From positions 1-64,000 of the forward strand of contig NZ_FONX01000016.1 of the NCBI RefSeq assembly GCF_900113035.1: DNA of 64,000 nt, in the 5' to 3' direction. The number at the start of each line of letters is the position of its first letter. The stretch's first letter is position 1. Positions 44,815-53,304 of this stretch are shown here, piece after piece. The notes beneath the pieces are model-generated. The model ran no database searches, was not told where the DNA came from, and was given only the letters and a program-made list of their open reading frames with translations. A program made the translations under genes and the position numbers. The stretch comes from Paracidovorax wautersii. GTDB taxonomy: Bacteria > Pseudomonadota > Gammaproteobacteria > Burkholderiales > Burkholderiaceae_C.

Positions 44815-46308
44815 TCAATGGGCACGCTGCCCGTCGGCCGCAGCCCAGTCGGCCAGCGCCTCGATGGCCGGCCGCGCAGCGGGCGCATTGGCGTGGTTGA
44901 CGATGGCCACCAGCACGTAGCGCCGGCCGCTGGCACCCAGCACATAGCCGGCCATGGCCGTGACGTCGCGCAGCGTGCCGGTCTTCAGATGGGCGCTGCC
45001 GGCGGCGCGGCCCTGCACGCGGCGCAGCGTGCCATCGACGCCGGCGATGGGCAGCGAGGCCATGAGCTCGGGCATCAGGGGCGATGCCCAGGCCGTCTGC
45101 AGCAGCCGCGCCAGCGCCGCGGCGCTGATGCGCCCGTCGCGGCTCAGGCCCGCGCCGTTGTCCAGCACGGGCGCATCGGTGGCCGAGCCCATGCGCTGGC
45201 GCCACCACTGGCCCAGCACGGCCCGCGCTCCGTCGAAGCTGCCCGTGCCGCCGCGCTGCAGCGCGAGCGTGAGGAACACCTGCTGCGTCATCACGTTGTT
45301 GCTGTATTTGTTGATGTCCCGCACCACCTCGGCCAGCGCCGGCGAGCGCAGGCTGAAGGCCGGCTGCAGGCCGGCCGGCACGCGCCCATCGCGCACCGTG
45401 CCGGCGAGCCGGCCGCCGACCTCGCGCCACATGCCTTCGATGGCGCGAGCCGCGAAGCCCGCCGGGTCGGCCGATGCCACGGCCCACTGGCGTTCGCCGC
45501 AGGCCGCCGGATACACGCCCTGGAAGCCGATGCGCGCCGCCTCGCCCAGTTCGGCCTGCAGGCCGGCACGCCAGTCGCCGCAGGGCGTGCCCGGCGCGGC
45601 CAGGGGCACCGTGGGCTGCAGCTGCGCGGGCGCCAGCGGCGGCTCGTAGGCCACGCGGGCGACGCCTGCGGCCGCATCGGGCACGAAGGTCATGACCACG
45701 CTCTTGTAGTTGACCAGCAGCGCATCGGGCGCGGCGTTGTAGGGGCGCAGCGGCTCGCCGTCGAACAGGCCCGGGTCCGTGGGCGGCACCTCGAAGGCGC
45801 TGCGGTCGAGCACGATGTCGCCCGCGATCGTCTGCACGCCCTGGGCGCGCAGGCGCTGCATCAGCAGCCACAGGCGCTCGACCACCAGCTTGGGATCGCC
45901 CTGGCCCTTGATATAGACGTTGCCGCGCAGGGTGCCGCCCTGGGGCGCGGCATCCAGATAGACCGGCGTCTCCCAGGTGAAGGCCGGTCCCAGCAGGTCC
46001 AGCGCCGCGTAGGTGGTGACCAGCTTCATCACCGAGGCCGGATTGGCCGGCACCTGGGCCCGGTAGGCAAGACGCGGGGGCACCTGGCCGCCCACCTCCA
46101 CCACCAGCGCGGACAGGGCATCGCGCGGCACCTTGGCGCGCTGCAGGGCGGCCTCCACCGCCGGGGGCAGCGCGGAGGACGGGGCGATGCCCTGCGCTAC
46201 GGCAGGCACCGCGTGGGCGCCGGCCAGCAGGGCGATGGCAGCATGCAGCGCCAGAGCGGCTGCGGCAGCAGCCGGAGCACGGCCGCATTGCGAGAGAAAT
46301 TTCACCAT
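44815..46308 (-). CDS. dacB: D-alanyl-D-alanine carboxypeptidase/endopeptidase (PBP4)
   Basis: DacB is a periplasmic class C penicillin-binding protein that trims peptidoglycan. The 497-residue protein has a signal peptide and the motifs SVMK, YSNN and KTGT in the expected order, with the large insert of PBP4 between the first two. It is divergent from tsaB across 156 bp. A long frame in another register over the same DNA lacks these motifs and is not a gene. Confidence 0.94.
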   Translation of the reverse strand: MVKFLSQCGRAPAAAAAALALHAAIALLAGAHAVPAVAQGIAPSSALPPAVEAALQRAKVPRDALSALVVEVGGQVPPRLAYRAQVPANPASVMKLVTTYAALDLLGPAFTWETPVYLDAAPQGGTLRGNVYIKGQGDPKLVVERLWLLMQRLRAQGVQTIAGDIVLDRSAFEVPPTDPGLFDGEPLRPYNAAPDALLVNYKSVVMTFVPDAAAGVARVAYEPPLAPAQLQPTVPLAAPGTPCGDWRAGLQAELGEAARIGFQGVYPAACGERQWAVASADPAGFAARAIEGMWREVGGRLAGTVRDGRVPAGLQPAFSLRSPALAEVVRDINKYSNNVMTQQVFLTLALQRGGTGSFDGARAVLGQWWRQRMGSATDAPVLDNGAGLSRDGRISAAALARLLQTAWASPLMPELMASLPIAGVDGTLRRVQGRAAGSAHLKTGTLRDVTAMAGYVLGASGRRYVLVAIVNHANAPAARPAIEALADWAAADGQRAH

Positions 46309-46464
46309 GCGGGCAAGTCTAGGGCCTGATTGCGTCAGCCCCGGCGTGCGCCGACCGCATCCTGCCCGGGGCCATCGCGGCCCGCCGATAATCGGAGCCC
46401 GCCTTCCGGCTTTCCCCGGGGCCGGCCGTTCGCGCCGGAGCCCTCAGCGCCTTTTTTCGCCACG

Positions 46465-47202
46465 ATGCATCTGCTAGCCCTCGACACCAGCACCGACACC
46501 CTGTCCATCGCCGTGCGCAACGGCGCGGAGGTGCGCGAGCATCGCGGCCCCGGCGGCGCGCAGGCATCGGCCACGCTGATCCCGGCCATCCACGCGCTGC
46601 TGGCCGATGCCGGGCTCTCCTTCGACACGCTGGACGCCGTGGTGTTCGGCCGCGGCCCGGGCTCGTTCACCGGGCTGCGCACCGCCTGCGCGGTCGCCCA
46701 GGGCCTGGCCTTCGGCGCGCGCGGCGGCCAGGGCGTGCCGGTGCTGCCCATCGACACCCTGCTGGCCGTGGCCGAGCAGGCCCGCGCCGAGCACGGCTGC
46801 ACCCAGGTGATGGCGGTGCTGGATGCGCGCATGGACGAGGTCTATGCCGCCGCCTTCACCTACCAGGCGGACGGCAGCTGGCTCTCGCCCGAAGACTTCA
46901 CCCTCTGCGCCCCGCAGGCGCTGGTGGTGCCCGCCGGCTTCACCGTGGCGGGCAACGCGCAGGCCGCCTATGCCGAAAGGCTCGCGCCCGGCGCCCCGCA
47001 CGTGCAGGCCCTGCCCACCGCCGCCGCGCTGCTGCGGCTGGCGCCGGCGCTGCTGGCGGCCGGCGCGGCCCTGCCCGCCGCCGCCGCGCTGCCGCGCTAC
47101 ATCCGCGACAAGGTCGCGCAGACCACCGAAGAGCGCGCCGCCGCCAAGCTGGCAGCCGCGGCGGCCTCGGCCACCGCCGCGCCCATCACGCCCGCCGCAT
47201 GA
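46465..47202 (+). CDS. tsaB: tRNA threonylcarbamoyladenosine biosynthesis protein TsaB
   Basis: TsaB is the partner of TsaD in transferring the threonylcarbamoyl group to A37 of tRNA. The 245-residue protein begins MHLLALDTSTDTLSIAV and has FGRGPGSFTGLRTACAVAQG, a family signature. It overlaps rimI by 4 bp. Operon order tsaB-rimI-UDG-like is common in betaproteobacteria. Confidence 0.95.
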   Translation: MHLLALDTSTDTLSIAVRNGAEVREHRGPGGAQASATLIPAIHALLADAGLSFDTLDAVVFGRGPGSFTGLRTACAVAQGLAFGARGGQGVPVLPIDTLLAVAEQARAEHGCTQVMAVLDARMDEVYAAAFTYQADGSWLSPEDFTLCAPQALVVPAGFTVAGNAQAAYAERLAPGAPHVQALPTAAALLRLAPALLAAGAALPAAAALPRYIRDKVAQTTEERAAAKLAAAAASATAAPITPAA

Positions 47203-47684
47203 GTGCCCTGCCCCGCCCGCCCAGCGCGCCGCCCGGCACCGAGGTGCGCTTCGAGCCGCTCACGCCGGAGCGGCTCGAAACCCTGCTCGAAGTCGAAAAC
47301 GCCGCCTATCCGCACCCGTGGACGCGCGGCAACTTCATCGACGCGCTGGCCGCCGGCTACCAGTCGCAGCTGCTGCTGGCCGGCGAGACGCTGGTCGGCT
47401 ACTTCGTCGCCATGCGCGGCGTGGACGAGGTGCACCTGCTCAACCTCACCGTAGCGCCCGAATTCCAGCGCCAGGGCTGGGCGCGGGTGCTGCTCGACGC
47501 GCTGGCCCTGTGGTCGCGCGGCCAGCAGGCCGAGTGGCTGTGGCTGGAGGTGCGCGTGAGCAACCTGCGCGCGCGCCAGATCTATGCCGCGCACGGCTAT
47601 GCCGTCGTCGGCGAACGCAAGCGCTACTACCCGGCCCATGGGGGCCAGCGCGAAGACGCCATCGTGATGAGCCTGAAACTATGA
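47199..47684 (+). CDS. rimI: ribosomal protein bS18-alanine N-acetyltransferase
   Basis: RimI is a GNAT acetyltransferase that modifies the N-terminal alanine of ribosomal protein S18. The 161-residue protein has the acetyl-CoA motif VAPEFQRQGWARVLL and the RimI-type RVSNLRARQIYAAHGYAVVGERKRYY region. It overlaps tsaB and the next gene by ATGA, so the three are translationally coupled. Confidence 0.93.
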   Translation: MSALPRPPSAPPGTEVRFEPLTPERLETLLEVENAAYPHPWTRGNFIDALAAGYQSQLLLAGETLVGYFVAMRGVDEVHLLNLTVAPEFQRQGWARVLLDALALWSRGQQAEWLWLEVRVSNLRARQIYAAHGYAVVGERKRYYPAHGGQREDAIVMSLKL

Positions 47685-48487
47685 GCCTGGACCTCGACGC
47701 CCGCCAACGCGCCATGCTGCTGGAGATGGGCATCTCCGTCTGGGCGCCCGCGCCCGTGGTGGCGGCACCGGAAGCCGCGCCAGCGGCCGTGCCCGGGCCC
47801 GCCCTGGCGCCGGCCGAACCGCCGCCCGCAGCGCTCCGCATGGCGCCATCGCACGCCCCTGCGGCAGCGCAGCCGCCGCACGCCGCGCCGCCCGTTGCCG
47901 CGCTCCGCCCCGCTGCGCCGGCTCCCGCGCCGGCCCAGGCTGCGCCCGCCAGCACGCAGGCCGCCGCAGCCGGCCCGGGCCTGGTCTGGCACGCGCCGGT
48001 GGCGGCCTACCCGCAGGCCGATCCGGCCGCCACGCCTGCCGCGCTGGGCGCAGGCTGGCTGGTGGTGGTCGAGAGCGCCACGCCCGGACAGCCCCTGCAG
48101 GGCGATGCCGGCAAGCTGCTGGACAACATGCTGCGCGCCATGCAGCTGCACCGCCACCCGCGCACCTGGATCGCCACGCTGGGCCGTGGCGGTGCTGCGG
48201 CCGAAGGCGCTGCCGAGCCCGCCGACGGCATGGCCCAGGCGCTGGAACAGCTGCGCCCGTCGATGGTGCTGGTGCTGGGCCTGGGCGCCGCACGCGCCGT
48301 GCTGGGCAGCCGCGAGCCCCTGGGCCGGCTGCGCGCCGGCGTGCAGTCGCTCACCGGGCCGGGTGGCCTGCAGGTGCCGGCCATCGTGAGCTACGACCCG
48401 GCCTATCTGCTGCGCGCGCCCGACGCCAAGGCCGCGGCCTGGGCCGACCTGTGCCGGGCACTGGCCCTGGTGCGCGGCGCGGGCTGA
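47681..48487 (+). CDS. uracil-DNA glycosylase-like protein with altered active site
   Basis: The C-terminal half resembles family 4/5 uracil-DNA glycosylases (VLVLGLGAARAVLGSREPLGRLR, then PAIVSYDPAYLLR). An Ala/Pro-rich linker of about 75 residues separates this from a short N-terminal helix. The usual GEAPG motif reads VESATPG, the catalytic-loop His in HPxYLLR is Asp, and the iron-sulfur cysteines are absent. It may be inactive or a DNA-end binding factor. It overlaps rimI by 4 bp. Confidence 0.72.
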   Translation: MSLDLDARQRAMLLEMGISVWAPAPVVAAPEAAPAAVPGPALAPAEPPPAALRMAPSHAPAAAQPPHAAPPVAALRPAAPAPAPAQAAPASTQAAAAGPGLVWHAPVAAYPQADPAATPAALGAGWLVVVESATPGQPLQGDAGKLLDNMLRAMQLHRHPRTWIATLGRGGAAAEGAAEPADGMAQALEQLRPSMVLVLGLGAARAVLGSREPLGRLRAGVQSLTGPGGLQVPAIVSYDPAYLLRAPDAKAAAWADLCRALALVRGAG

Positions 48488-48584
48488 AGAGAGCCCCCGC
48501 TGCCGCCCCCGGCGAACGCGTCAACAGGCTTTGAAAGCCCCGCGGCGCGGCTGCGGCACAGCCCGTCGCGGCGGCCTGCGATGC

Positions 48585-48590
48585 CATAAT
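48585..48590 (+). promoter_or_regulatory. candidate -10 element of the corA leader
   Basis: CATAAT lies 18 bp upstream of the leader-peptide ATG, which would give a leader of roughly ten nucleotides before it. The -35 region is GC-rich and unclear, so this is a weak call. Confidence 0.35.
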
Positions 48591-48607
48591 CCGGCGCTTT
48601 CTCGATC

Positions 48608-48646
48608 ATGGAGAACCCTCCCGTGGAAACCTACCCCAGTCGGTAG
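48608..48646 (+). CDS. candidate corA leader peptide (12 aa, proline-rich)
   Basis: A 12-codon frame encodes MENPPVETYPSR and ends in TAG. Three prolines in twelve codons, two acidic residues and the Pro-Pro pair recall the Mg2+-sensing leader peptides MgtL and CorL of enterobacteria. There, translation speed or ribosome stability at low Mg2+ controls read-through into the transporter gene. The stop codon overlaps the first base of the following stem-loop. There is no clear Shine-Dalgarno, and expression is unproven. Confidence 0.45.
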   Translation: MENPPVETYPSR

Positions 48647-48687
48647 CTTTCAACGCCCGGCCAGTCGCCTGCCGCGGGGTTGAAAGC
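48646..48687 (+). promoter_or_regulatory. stem-loop in the corA leader
   Basis: Perfect 9-bp arms GCTTTCAAC (48646-48654) and GTTGAAAGC (48679-48687) enclose a second pairing, CCCG/CGGG. The stem begins at the last base of the leader-peptide stop codon, so a ribosome there would melt it. It ends 57 bp before the corA ATG. Confidence 0.55.
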
Positions 48688-48744
48688 GCCTCTCGCCCCG
48701 CCCCCTCATCGCAGTCGCCAACCTCATACCGGGAGTGAGCCCGC

Positions 48745-49731
48745 ATGCTCAACATCTTTACGCTGGCCAACGGCCGGCTGGTCCAGGAAGAGATCGAATC
48801 CCTGGAAGAGCTCGCGCAATTCCAGCCCATCTGGGTCGATCTGGAATCGCCCACGCTCGAAGAAAAACGCTGGATCAAGCAGCACTACGGCCTGTCCATC
48901 CCGGAAGACGCGATGGACGAGGACATCGAGGAATCCGCCCGCTTCTACGCCGAAGACAACGGCGAGCTGCATATCCGCAGCGACTTTCTCATCGATGACG
49001 ACGAAGACCCGCGCTCGGTGCGCGTGGCCTTCATCCTGAACCTGGTCAACGACTCGCTCAAGAGCAAGGGCGTGCTGTTCTCCATCCACGACGAGGACGT
49101 GCCCGTCTTCCGCCTGCTGCGCATGCGCGCGCGCCGCGCGCCGGGTCTGATCGAGGATGCGCGCGAGGTGCTGCTCAAGCTGTTCGACGCCGACGCCGAG
49201 TATTCGGCCGACACGCTGGAGAACATCTACGACGAGCTCAAGGAAGTCAGCACCCAGGTGCTGGCCGGCGACGTGACCGACACCCGCGCCGGCGAGGTGC
49301 TCTCGGCCATCGCGCGGCAGGAAGACCTGAACGGCCGCATCCGCCGCAACGTCATGGACACGCGCCGCGCCGTGAGCTTCATGATGCGCAGCAAGATGCT
49401 GAACGCCGAGCAGTTCGAGGAAGCGCGCCAGATCCTGCGCGACATCGAGTCGCTGGACAACCACACGGCCTTCCTCTTCGACAAGATCAACTTCCTGATG
49501 GACGCCACGGTCGGCTTCATCAACATCAACCAGAACAAGATCATCAAGATCTTCTCGGTGGCCAGCGTCGCGCTGCTGCCGCCCACGCTGATCGCCAGCG
49601 TCTATGGCATGAACTTCGAATTCATGCCCGAGCTGAAGTGGGACTACGGCTATGCCTACGGCATCGCGCTGATGGTGGCGAGCGCCATCGGGCCGATGTG
49701 GTACTTCCGCAAGCGCGGCTGGTTGAAGTAA
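48745..49731 (+). CDS. corA: magnesium and cobalt transport protein CorA
   Basis: CorA is the pentameric inner-membrane Mg2+ channel. The 328-residue protein has the large acidic cytoplasmic domain, the long stalk helix, and two C-terminal membrane helices joined by YGMNFEFMPEL, which includes the selectivity motif GMN. GGGAGTGAG precedes the ATG. The leader contains a small proline-rich reading frame and a strong stem-loop. A divergent CorA relative lies at 9383-10633. Confidence 0.96.
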   Translation: MLNIFTLANGRLVQEEIESLEELAQFQPIWVDLESPTLEEKRWIKQHYGLSIPEDAMDEDIEESARFYAEDNGELHIRSDFLIDDDEDPRSVRVAFILNLVNDSLKSKGVLFSIHDEDVPVFRLLRMRARRAPGLIEDAREVLLKLFDADAEYSADTLENIYDELKEVSTQVLAGDVTDTRAGEVLSAIARQEDLNGRIRRNVMDTRRAVSFMMRSKMLNAEQFEEARQILRDIESLDNHTAFLFDKINFLMDATVGFININQNKIIKIFSVASVALLPPTLIASVYGMNFEFMPELKWDYGYAYGIALMVASAIGPMWYFRKRGWLK

Positions 49732-49733
49732 TT

Positions 49734-49807
49734 CCCCCTGAGCCGCTTCGCGGCTTCCCCCCAGGGGGACGACGCCAGTGGCCCGGCGCAGCCGGTTCCA
49801 CGGCGTC
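49734..49807. repeat. double-hairpin extragenic element after corA
   Basis: Two nested palindromes follow the corA stop at once. The first has CCCCCTG (49734-49740) pairing with CAGGGGG (49762-49768) around AGCCGC-TTC-GCGGCT. The second has GACGCC/GGCGTC (49771-49776 and 49802-49807) around GTGG/CCAC and CCGG/CCGG. I recall similar elements downstream of genes across Comamonadaceae, so it is probably a repetitive element acting as a transcript end. Confidence 0.65.
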
Positions 49808-49905
49808 TGCTGGCCTGGGCCGCGCCTCGTGCGCAATGAGACGGCGCTGCAGCACTGCCGGGCAAGGCGGGGCAATGTGGTGCTCGCCCGGAGTGCGAAT
49901 TCGTA

Positions 49906-51174
49906 TCAGGCTCCGGGGGCTGCGCCGCGCTCGCGCAGCCACAGCACGATGCCGCACAGCATCACTACCAGTTGCGTGCCGATCAGCATCGCAAAGCCCG
50001 CAGAGAAGCCCGCGTTCACGCCGCCATGGACCGACAGCGCGCCGATCACCGCGCCCATGATGGCCGGCATGAAGCCCGCCACCAGGCTGCCCGTGCCGTT
50101 GACCACGCCGTAGGCGCTGGCGACGTGCTCGGGCCGCGCGCAGTGCTGCACGGTGCTGGGAATGGCCGGGCTCATCAGGCCCCAGCAGAAGTTGGCGGCG
50201 ATCAGGCAGTAGGCCGCCGTGTAGCGGTCCTGCGCATGGATGGCGCACCACACGGCCAGCGCCACGCCCAGGCTGCCGGCCACGAAGATCAGAGGAACCT
50301 GGCGCCGCGGCACCCGGTCGATGACGATGCCGCCGACCAGCACCGCCAGCACGGTGGCGTACTGCGGCAATGAGGCCAGCCAGCCCATTTCGCGCATCGA
50401 GAAGCCGCGCGACTGCTGCAGGTAGGCCGGCAGCCAGTTGCTGCTGCCCCAGAGGTAGGCCAGGAAGGCCGCCGTCAGCAGCGTGACCAGGCCCAGGTAG
50501 CGCGTCTGCAGGGCGCCGCGCACGATCTGCCCGACCTGCCCCACGGCCTCGCCCAGGGAGCGCGGGCGCGGCATGCCGGAATCCACCCGGGGCATGCGGA
50601 TGAAGGCCAGCACCAGCGGAATGCCCAGCACGATATTGATCAGCCCCAGCACATGGAACGAGGTCTGCCAGTCGTGCGCGGCCACCAGGTAGCCGACCAG
50701 CGGATAGCCGATCGCCAGCCCCAGGCCCGTGCCCATGTTCACGAAGGAGTTGGGCTTGCCGTTCTCATGGCTCTCGAAATGCGCCTTGATGTAGCTGGCC
50801 GCCAGCGAGAAGAGCGGCCCCTCCGACACGCCCAGCAGCACGCGCGAGGCCAGCAGCAGGCCGTAGCTGTTCATGGTGGGCGACAGGAAGGTCACCACGC
50901 CCCACAGCAGCAAGCCCGCCGCCAGGCTGCGCCGCACCCCGAACAGCGCGGCGCAGAACGGCGTCAGCACGAAGGAGGAAACGCCGTAGCCCACCATGAA
51001 AGCCGTGGCCAGCAGGCCTTGCTGCGTGCGGTCGCCGGCAGCCAGCCCGATGTGGTCCAGGAACGCCGGATCGGTGATGAGGATCGAGATGTTGATCCGG
51101 TCCACATAGGAGATGGCGACGATCACGAAGAGGCTGATCACGCCCCACCAACGCGCTGCACGCATGTCTGTCAT
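49906..51174 (-). CDS. MFS transporter (anion:cation symporter family)
   Basis: This 12-segment permease of 422 residues probably imports an organic anion. The ACS-family feature SYVDRINISILITDP lies in the first helix, and YLWGSSNWLPAYLQQSRGFS in the second half. Relatives take up aromatic acids, phthalate or sugar acids. It is the last gene of the catabolic operon, 28 bp after the porin gene, so it most likely imports the pathway substrate. Confidence 0.92.
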   Translation of the reverse strand: MTDMRAARWWGVISLFVIVAISYVDRINISILITDPAFLDHIGLAAGDRTQQGLLATAFMVGYGVSSFVLTPFCAALFGVRRSLAAGLLLWGVVTFLSPTMNSYGLLLASRVLLGVSEGPLFSLAASYIKAHFESHENGKPNSFVNMGTGLGLAIGYPLVGYLVAAHDWQTSFHVLGLINIVLGIPLVLAFIRMPRVDSGMPRPRSLGEAVGQVGQIVRGALQTRYLGLVTLLTAAFLAYLWGSSNWLPAYLQQSRGFSMREMGWLASLPQYATVLAVLVGGIVIDRVPRRQVPLIFVAGSLGVALAVWCAIHAQDRYTAAYCLIAANFCWGLMSPAIPSTVQHCARPEHVASAYGVVNGTGSLVAGFMPAIMGAVIGALSVHGGVNAGFSAGFAMLIGTQLVVMLCGIVLWLRERGAAPGA

Positions 51175-51202
51175 GGCAAGTCTCTATCGCGCTACGGGCG
51201 GA

Positions 51203-52273
51203 TCAGAAGAAGTGGCGCACGCCGACTTCGACCCCGGACGAGCGGCCACCCAGCGTGGTGCCCGGTGCCGACAGGCCCTGCACGCCGATGGACCTGGCCG
51301 CGCCGTCCTTGTTCTTGAGGAAGGCCACCGTGCCATAGACCTGGGTGCGCTTGGAGAAGTTGTAGCCGTAGCCCACGCTGAGCTTGTTCCAGTCGGCATT
51401 GCTGCCGGCCGTGTCGTAGTGGCCGTAGGAGGCACGCAGTTCCCCGGGCCCCACCGGGGCGGTCACGCCCAGCTGCAGCGCGGTGACCTTGAGCGACCCG
51501 CGCTTTTCCGTGGCCCACAGCAGCATGGGCTTGGCCACGCCGAGGTCGTAGCTCAGGCCCACGTTGTTGGCCGTGAGATCGGTCGCCTCGCTGTCGCCAT
51601 AGAGCTTGCCCGTGGCCAGCGCGCTGTTGAAGGCGCCCTGGCGGTAGCCCAGACGCAGGCCGCGGTAGTCGCCCTGGTTCTTGTTGGGCGCGCTGCGCGA
51701 CTGCTCGCCCATGGCGACCTGCACCTGGCCGTAGAAGCCGCCCAGGTTCTGCGGCAGGAAGTAGCTGACCGCGTTGCTGATCTGGATGGGTGCCCCCCCG
51801 GTGGCCGTGCCCGTGCCGGGGATGCCCAGCATGGTGAAGCCCATGGTGCCGCCCACGCCGTTGGTCAGGAAGGGATCGAAGATCAGCGTGCTCAGGAAGG
51901 TCGCCGAATCGTCGCGGCCCAGGCGCAACTCGCCGAAGTTGCCCGACAGGCTGACGGTGGAGCGGCGGTTGAAGCTCAGGCCGCCGCCCGTGGCCTTGCC
52001 CGAGCCGCTGTCCACGTCCAGGCCCGCCTCCAGCCAGAAGCCGGCGCGCAGCCCGCCGCCCAGCTCTTCGGTGCCGCGAAAGCCCAGGCGGCTGATATTG
52101 GCGCCGCCCGTGGACAGGCCGGTCTTGGACGCACCGGAGCCGCCCAGGTGCGCGACGCCGACATCGACGGTGCCGAAGATCTCGACCTTGGACTGGGCCG
52201 AGGCGGCAGCGGGCAAGGACGCCAGGCAGGCGAATGCCACGCCGCTCAGCAGGGGGGTAGGGAGGGCTTTCAT
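51203..52273 (-). CDS. Gram-negative porin (betaproteobacterial type)
   Basis: This 356-residue outer-membrane porin has a signal peptide ending in AASAQSKVEIFG. The trimeric-porin signatures are GGGLRAGFWLEAGLDVD and GELRLGRD, and it ends in EVGVRHFF, the C-terminal Phe needed for assembly. AAGGAG precedes the ATG. Position between the oxygenase genes and the MFS gene suggests it admits the substrate through the outer membrane. Confidence 0.94.
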   Translation of the reverse strand: MKALPTPLLSGVAFACLASLPAAASAQSKVEIFGTVDVGVAHLGGSGASKTGLSTGGANISRLGFRGTEELGGGLRAGFWLEAGLDVDSGSGKATGGGLSFNRRSTVSLSGNFGELRLGRDDSATFLSTLIFDPFLTNGVGGTMGFTMLGIPGTGTATGGAPIQISNAVSYFLPQNLGGFYGQVQVAMGEQSRSAPNKNQGDYRGLRLGYRQGAFNSALATGKLYGDSEATDLTANNVGLSYDLGVAKPMLLWATEKRGSLKVTALQLGVTAPVGPGELRASYGHYDTAGSNADWNKLSVGYGYNFSKRTQVYGTVAFLKNKDGAARSIGVQGLSAPGTTLGGRSSGVEVGVRHFF

Positions 52274-52344
52274 GGGGTTTTCTCCTTGGGGTTGAGGCGG
52301 AGGAACAGGGGGACGGGAATTGCCTTGCAGGCCTGGTGGCCTGC

Positions 52345-53304
52345 TCAGATATCGAGCACCAGACGCTCGCTCTTGCAGCCGGAGACGCAGACCATCATCA
52401 CTTTGTTGCCGGCCTTTTCCTTGGGGCTGAGCACCGAGTCGCGGTGGTCCGGAACGCCTTCGAGCACGCGCGTTTCGCAGGAGCCGCAGACGCCTTCGCA
52501 GCAGCTGTGGTCCATCGGGATGCCGGCGTCCAGCAGGGTGTCGAGCAGCGACTTCTCCGGCGTGACCTCGATGAAGCGGCCGCTGCGCCTGAGCTCCACC
52601 GTGTAGTTGCTGCGCGCGTCGTCGGCGGCCTTGACCTCCACGGGCGTGAAGCGCTCGACGTGGGCGTTGGCGTGGCCCAGCTCGGCGCAGGCCTTCTCGA
52701 AGGCGTCCAGCATGGGCGTGGGGCCGCAGGCGTAGAGGTGCGTGCCGGCGCCGGGCTGGCGCTGCGCCAGCAGCGCGCGCAGGTCGGGCGGGCCGCCGGC
52801 CTCGCTGTCGAAGTGCAGGTGCAGCGGCATGCCCAGCGCCTGCAATTCCTCCAGAAAGGCCGCGCCCTTGCGTTCGCGGGCGAAATACAGCATCTCGAAC
52901 GAGCGGCCCAGCCCCTGGAGGCGGCGCGCCATGCACAGCAGCGGCGTGATGCCGATGCCGCCGGCCACCAGCACCGTGTGCGCGGCGCTCTCATCGAGCG
53001 CGAAATGGTTGCGCGGCGCGGAGATGGTGAGGGGCATGCCCACGCGCAGCGCGTCGTGCACGCAACGCGAGCCGCCCCGACTGGCGCGGTCGCGCAGCAC
53101 GCCGACCACGTAGCGGTGGCGCTCCTCGCTGGGGTTGCTCAGCGAGTAGCTGCGCACCAGGCCGTTGGGCAGGTGCAGATCGATGTGCGAGCCCGGCGTG
53201 AAGGCCGGCAGCTCGCCTCCCGCCACGGGCCGCAGGTCCACGCTGATGGTGTCCTGGGCCTCGAAGCGCAGCGTGTGCACGAAGACCTGGAGGTCGTTGC
53301 TCAT
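52345..53304 (-). CDS. Rieske oxygenase reductase (phthalate dioxygenase reductase type)
   Basis: This flavoprotein passes electrons from NAD(P)H to the Rieske oxygenase. The 319-residue protein has the flavin motif RSYSLSN (residue 51), the pyridine-nucleotide motif GGIGITP (115) and YACGPTPML. A C-terminal plant-type [2Fe-2S] domain has Cys268, Cys273, Cys276 and Cys306 (the order FNR-then-ferredoxin of this class). Its start overlaps the oxygenase stop by 4 bp. Confidence 0.94.
   Translation of the reverse strand: MSNDLQVFVHTLRFEAQDTISVDLRPVAGGELPAFTPGSHIDLHLPNGLVRSYSLSNPSEERHRYVVGVLRDRASRGGSRCVHDALRVGMPLTISAPRNHFALDESAAHTVLVAGGIGITPLLCMARRLQGLGRSFEMLYFARERKGAAFLEELQALGMPLHLHFDSEAGGPPDLRALLAQRQPGAGTHLYACGPTPMLDAFEKACAELGHANAHVERFTPVEVKAADDARSNYTVELRRSGRFIEVTPEKSLLDTLLDAGIPMDHSCCEGVCGSCETRVLEGVPDHRDSVLSPKEKAGNKVMMVCVSGCKSERLVLDI

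Noticed and set aside
44771-46288. Second 505-codon frame over dacB
   Set aside because: It lacks the SxxK, SxN and KTG motifs that the 497-codon dacB frame has.
46823-48487. Single 554-codon frame joining tsaB, rimI and UDG-like regions
   Set aside because: Only the last 268 codons are a plausible product. The upstream part is a shifted reading of tsaB and rimI; the ATGA overlap at 47681 marks the true start.
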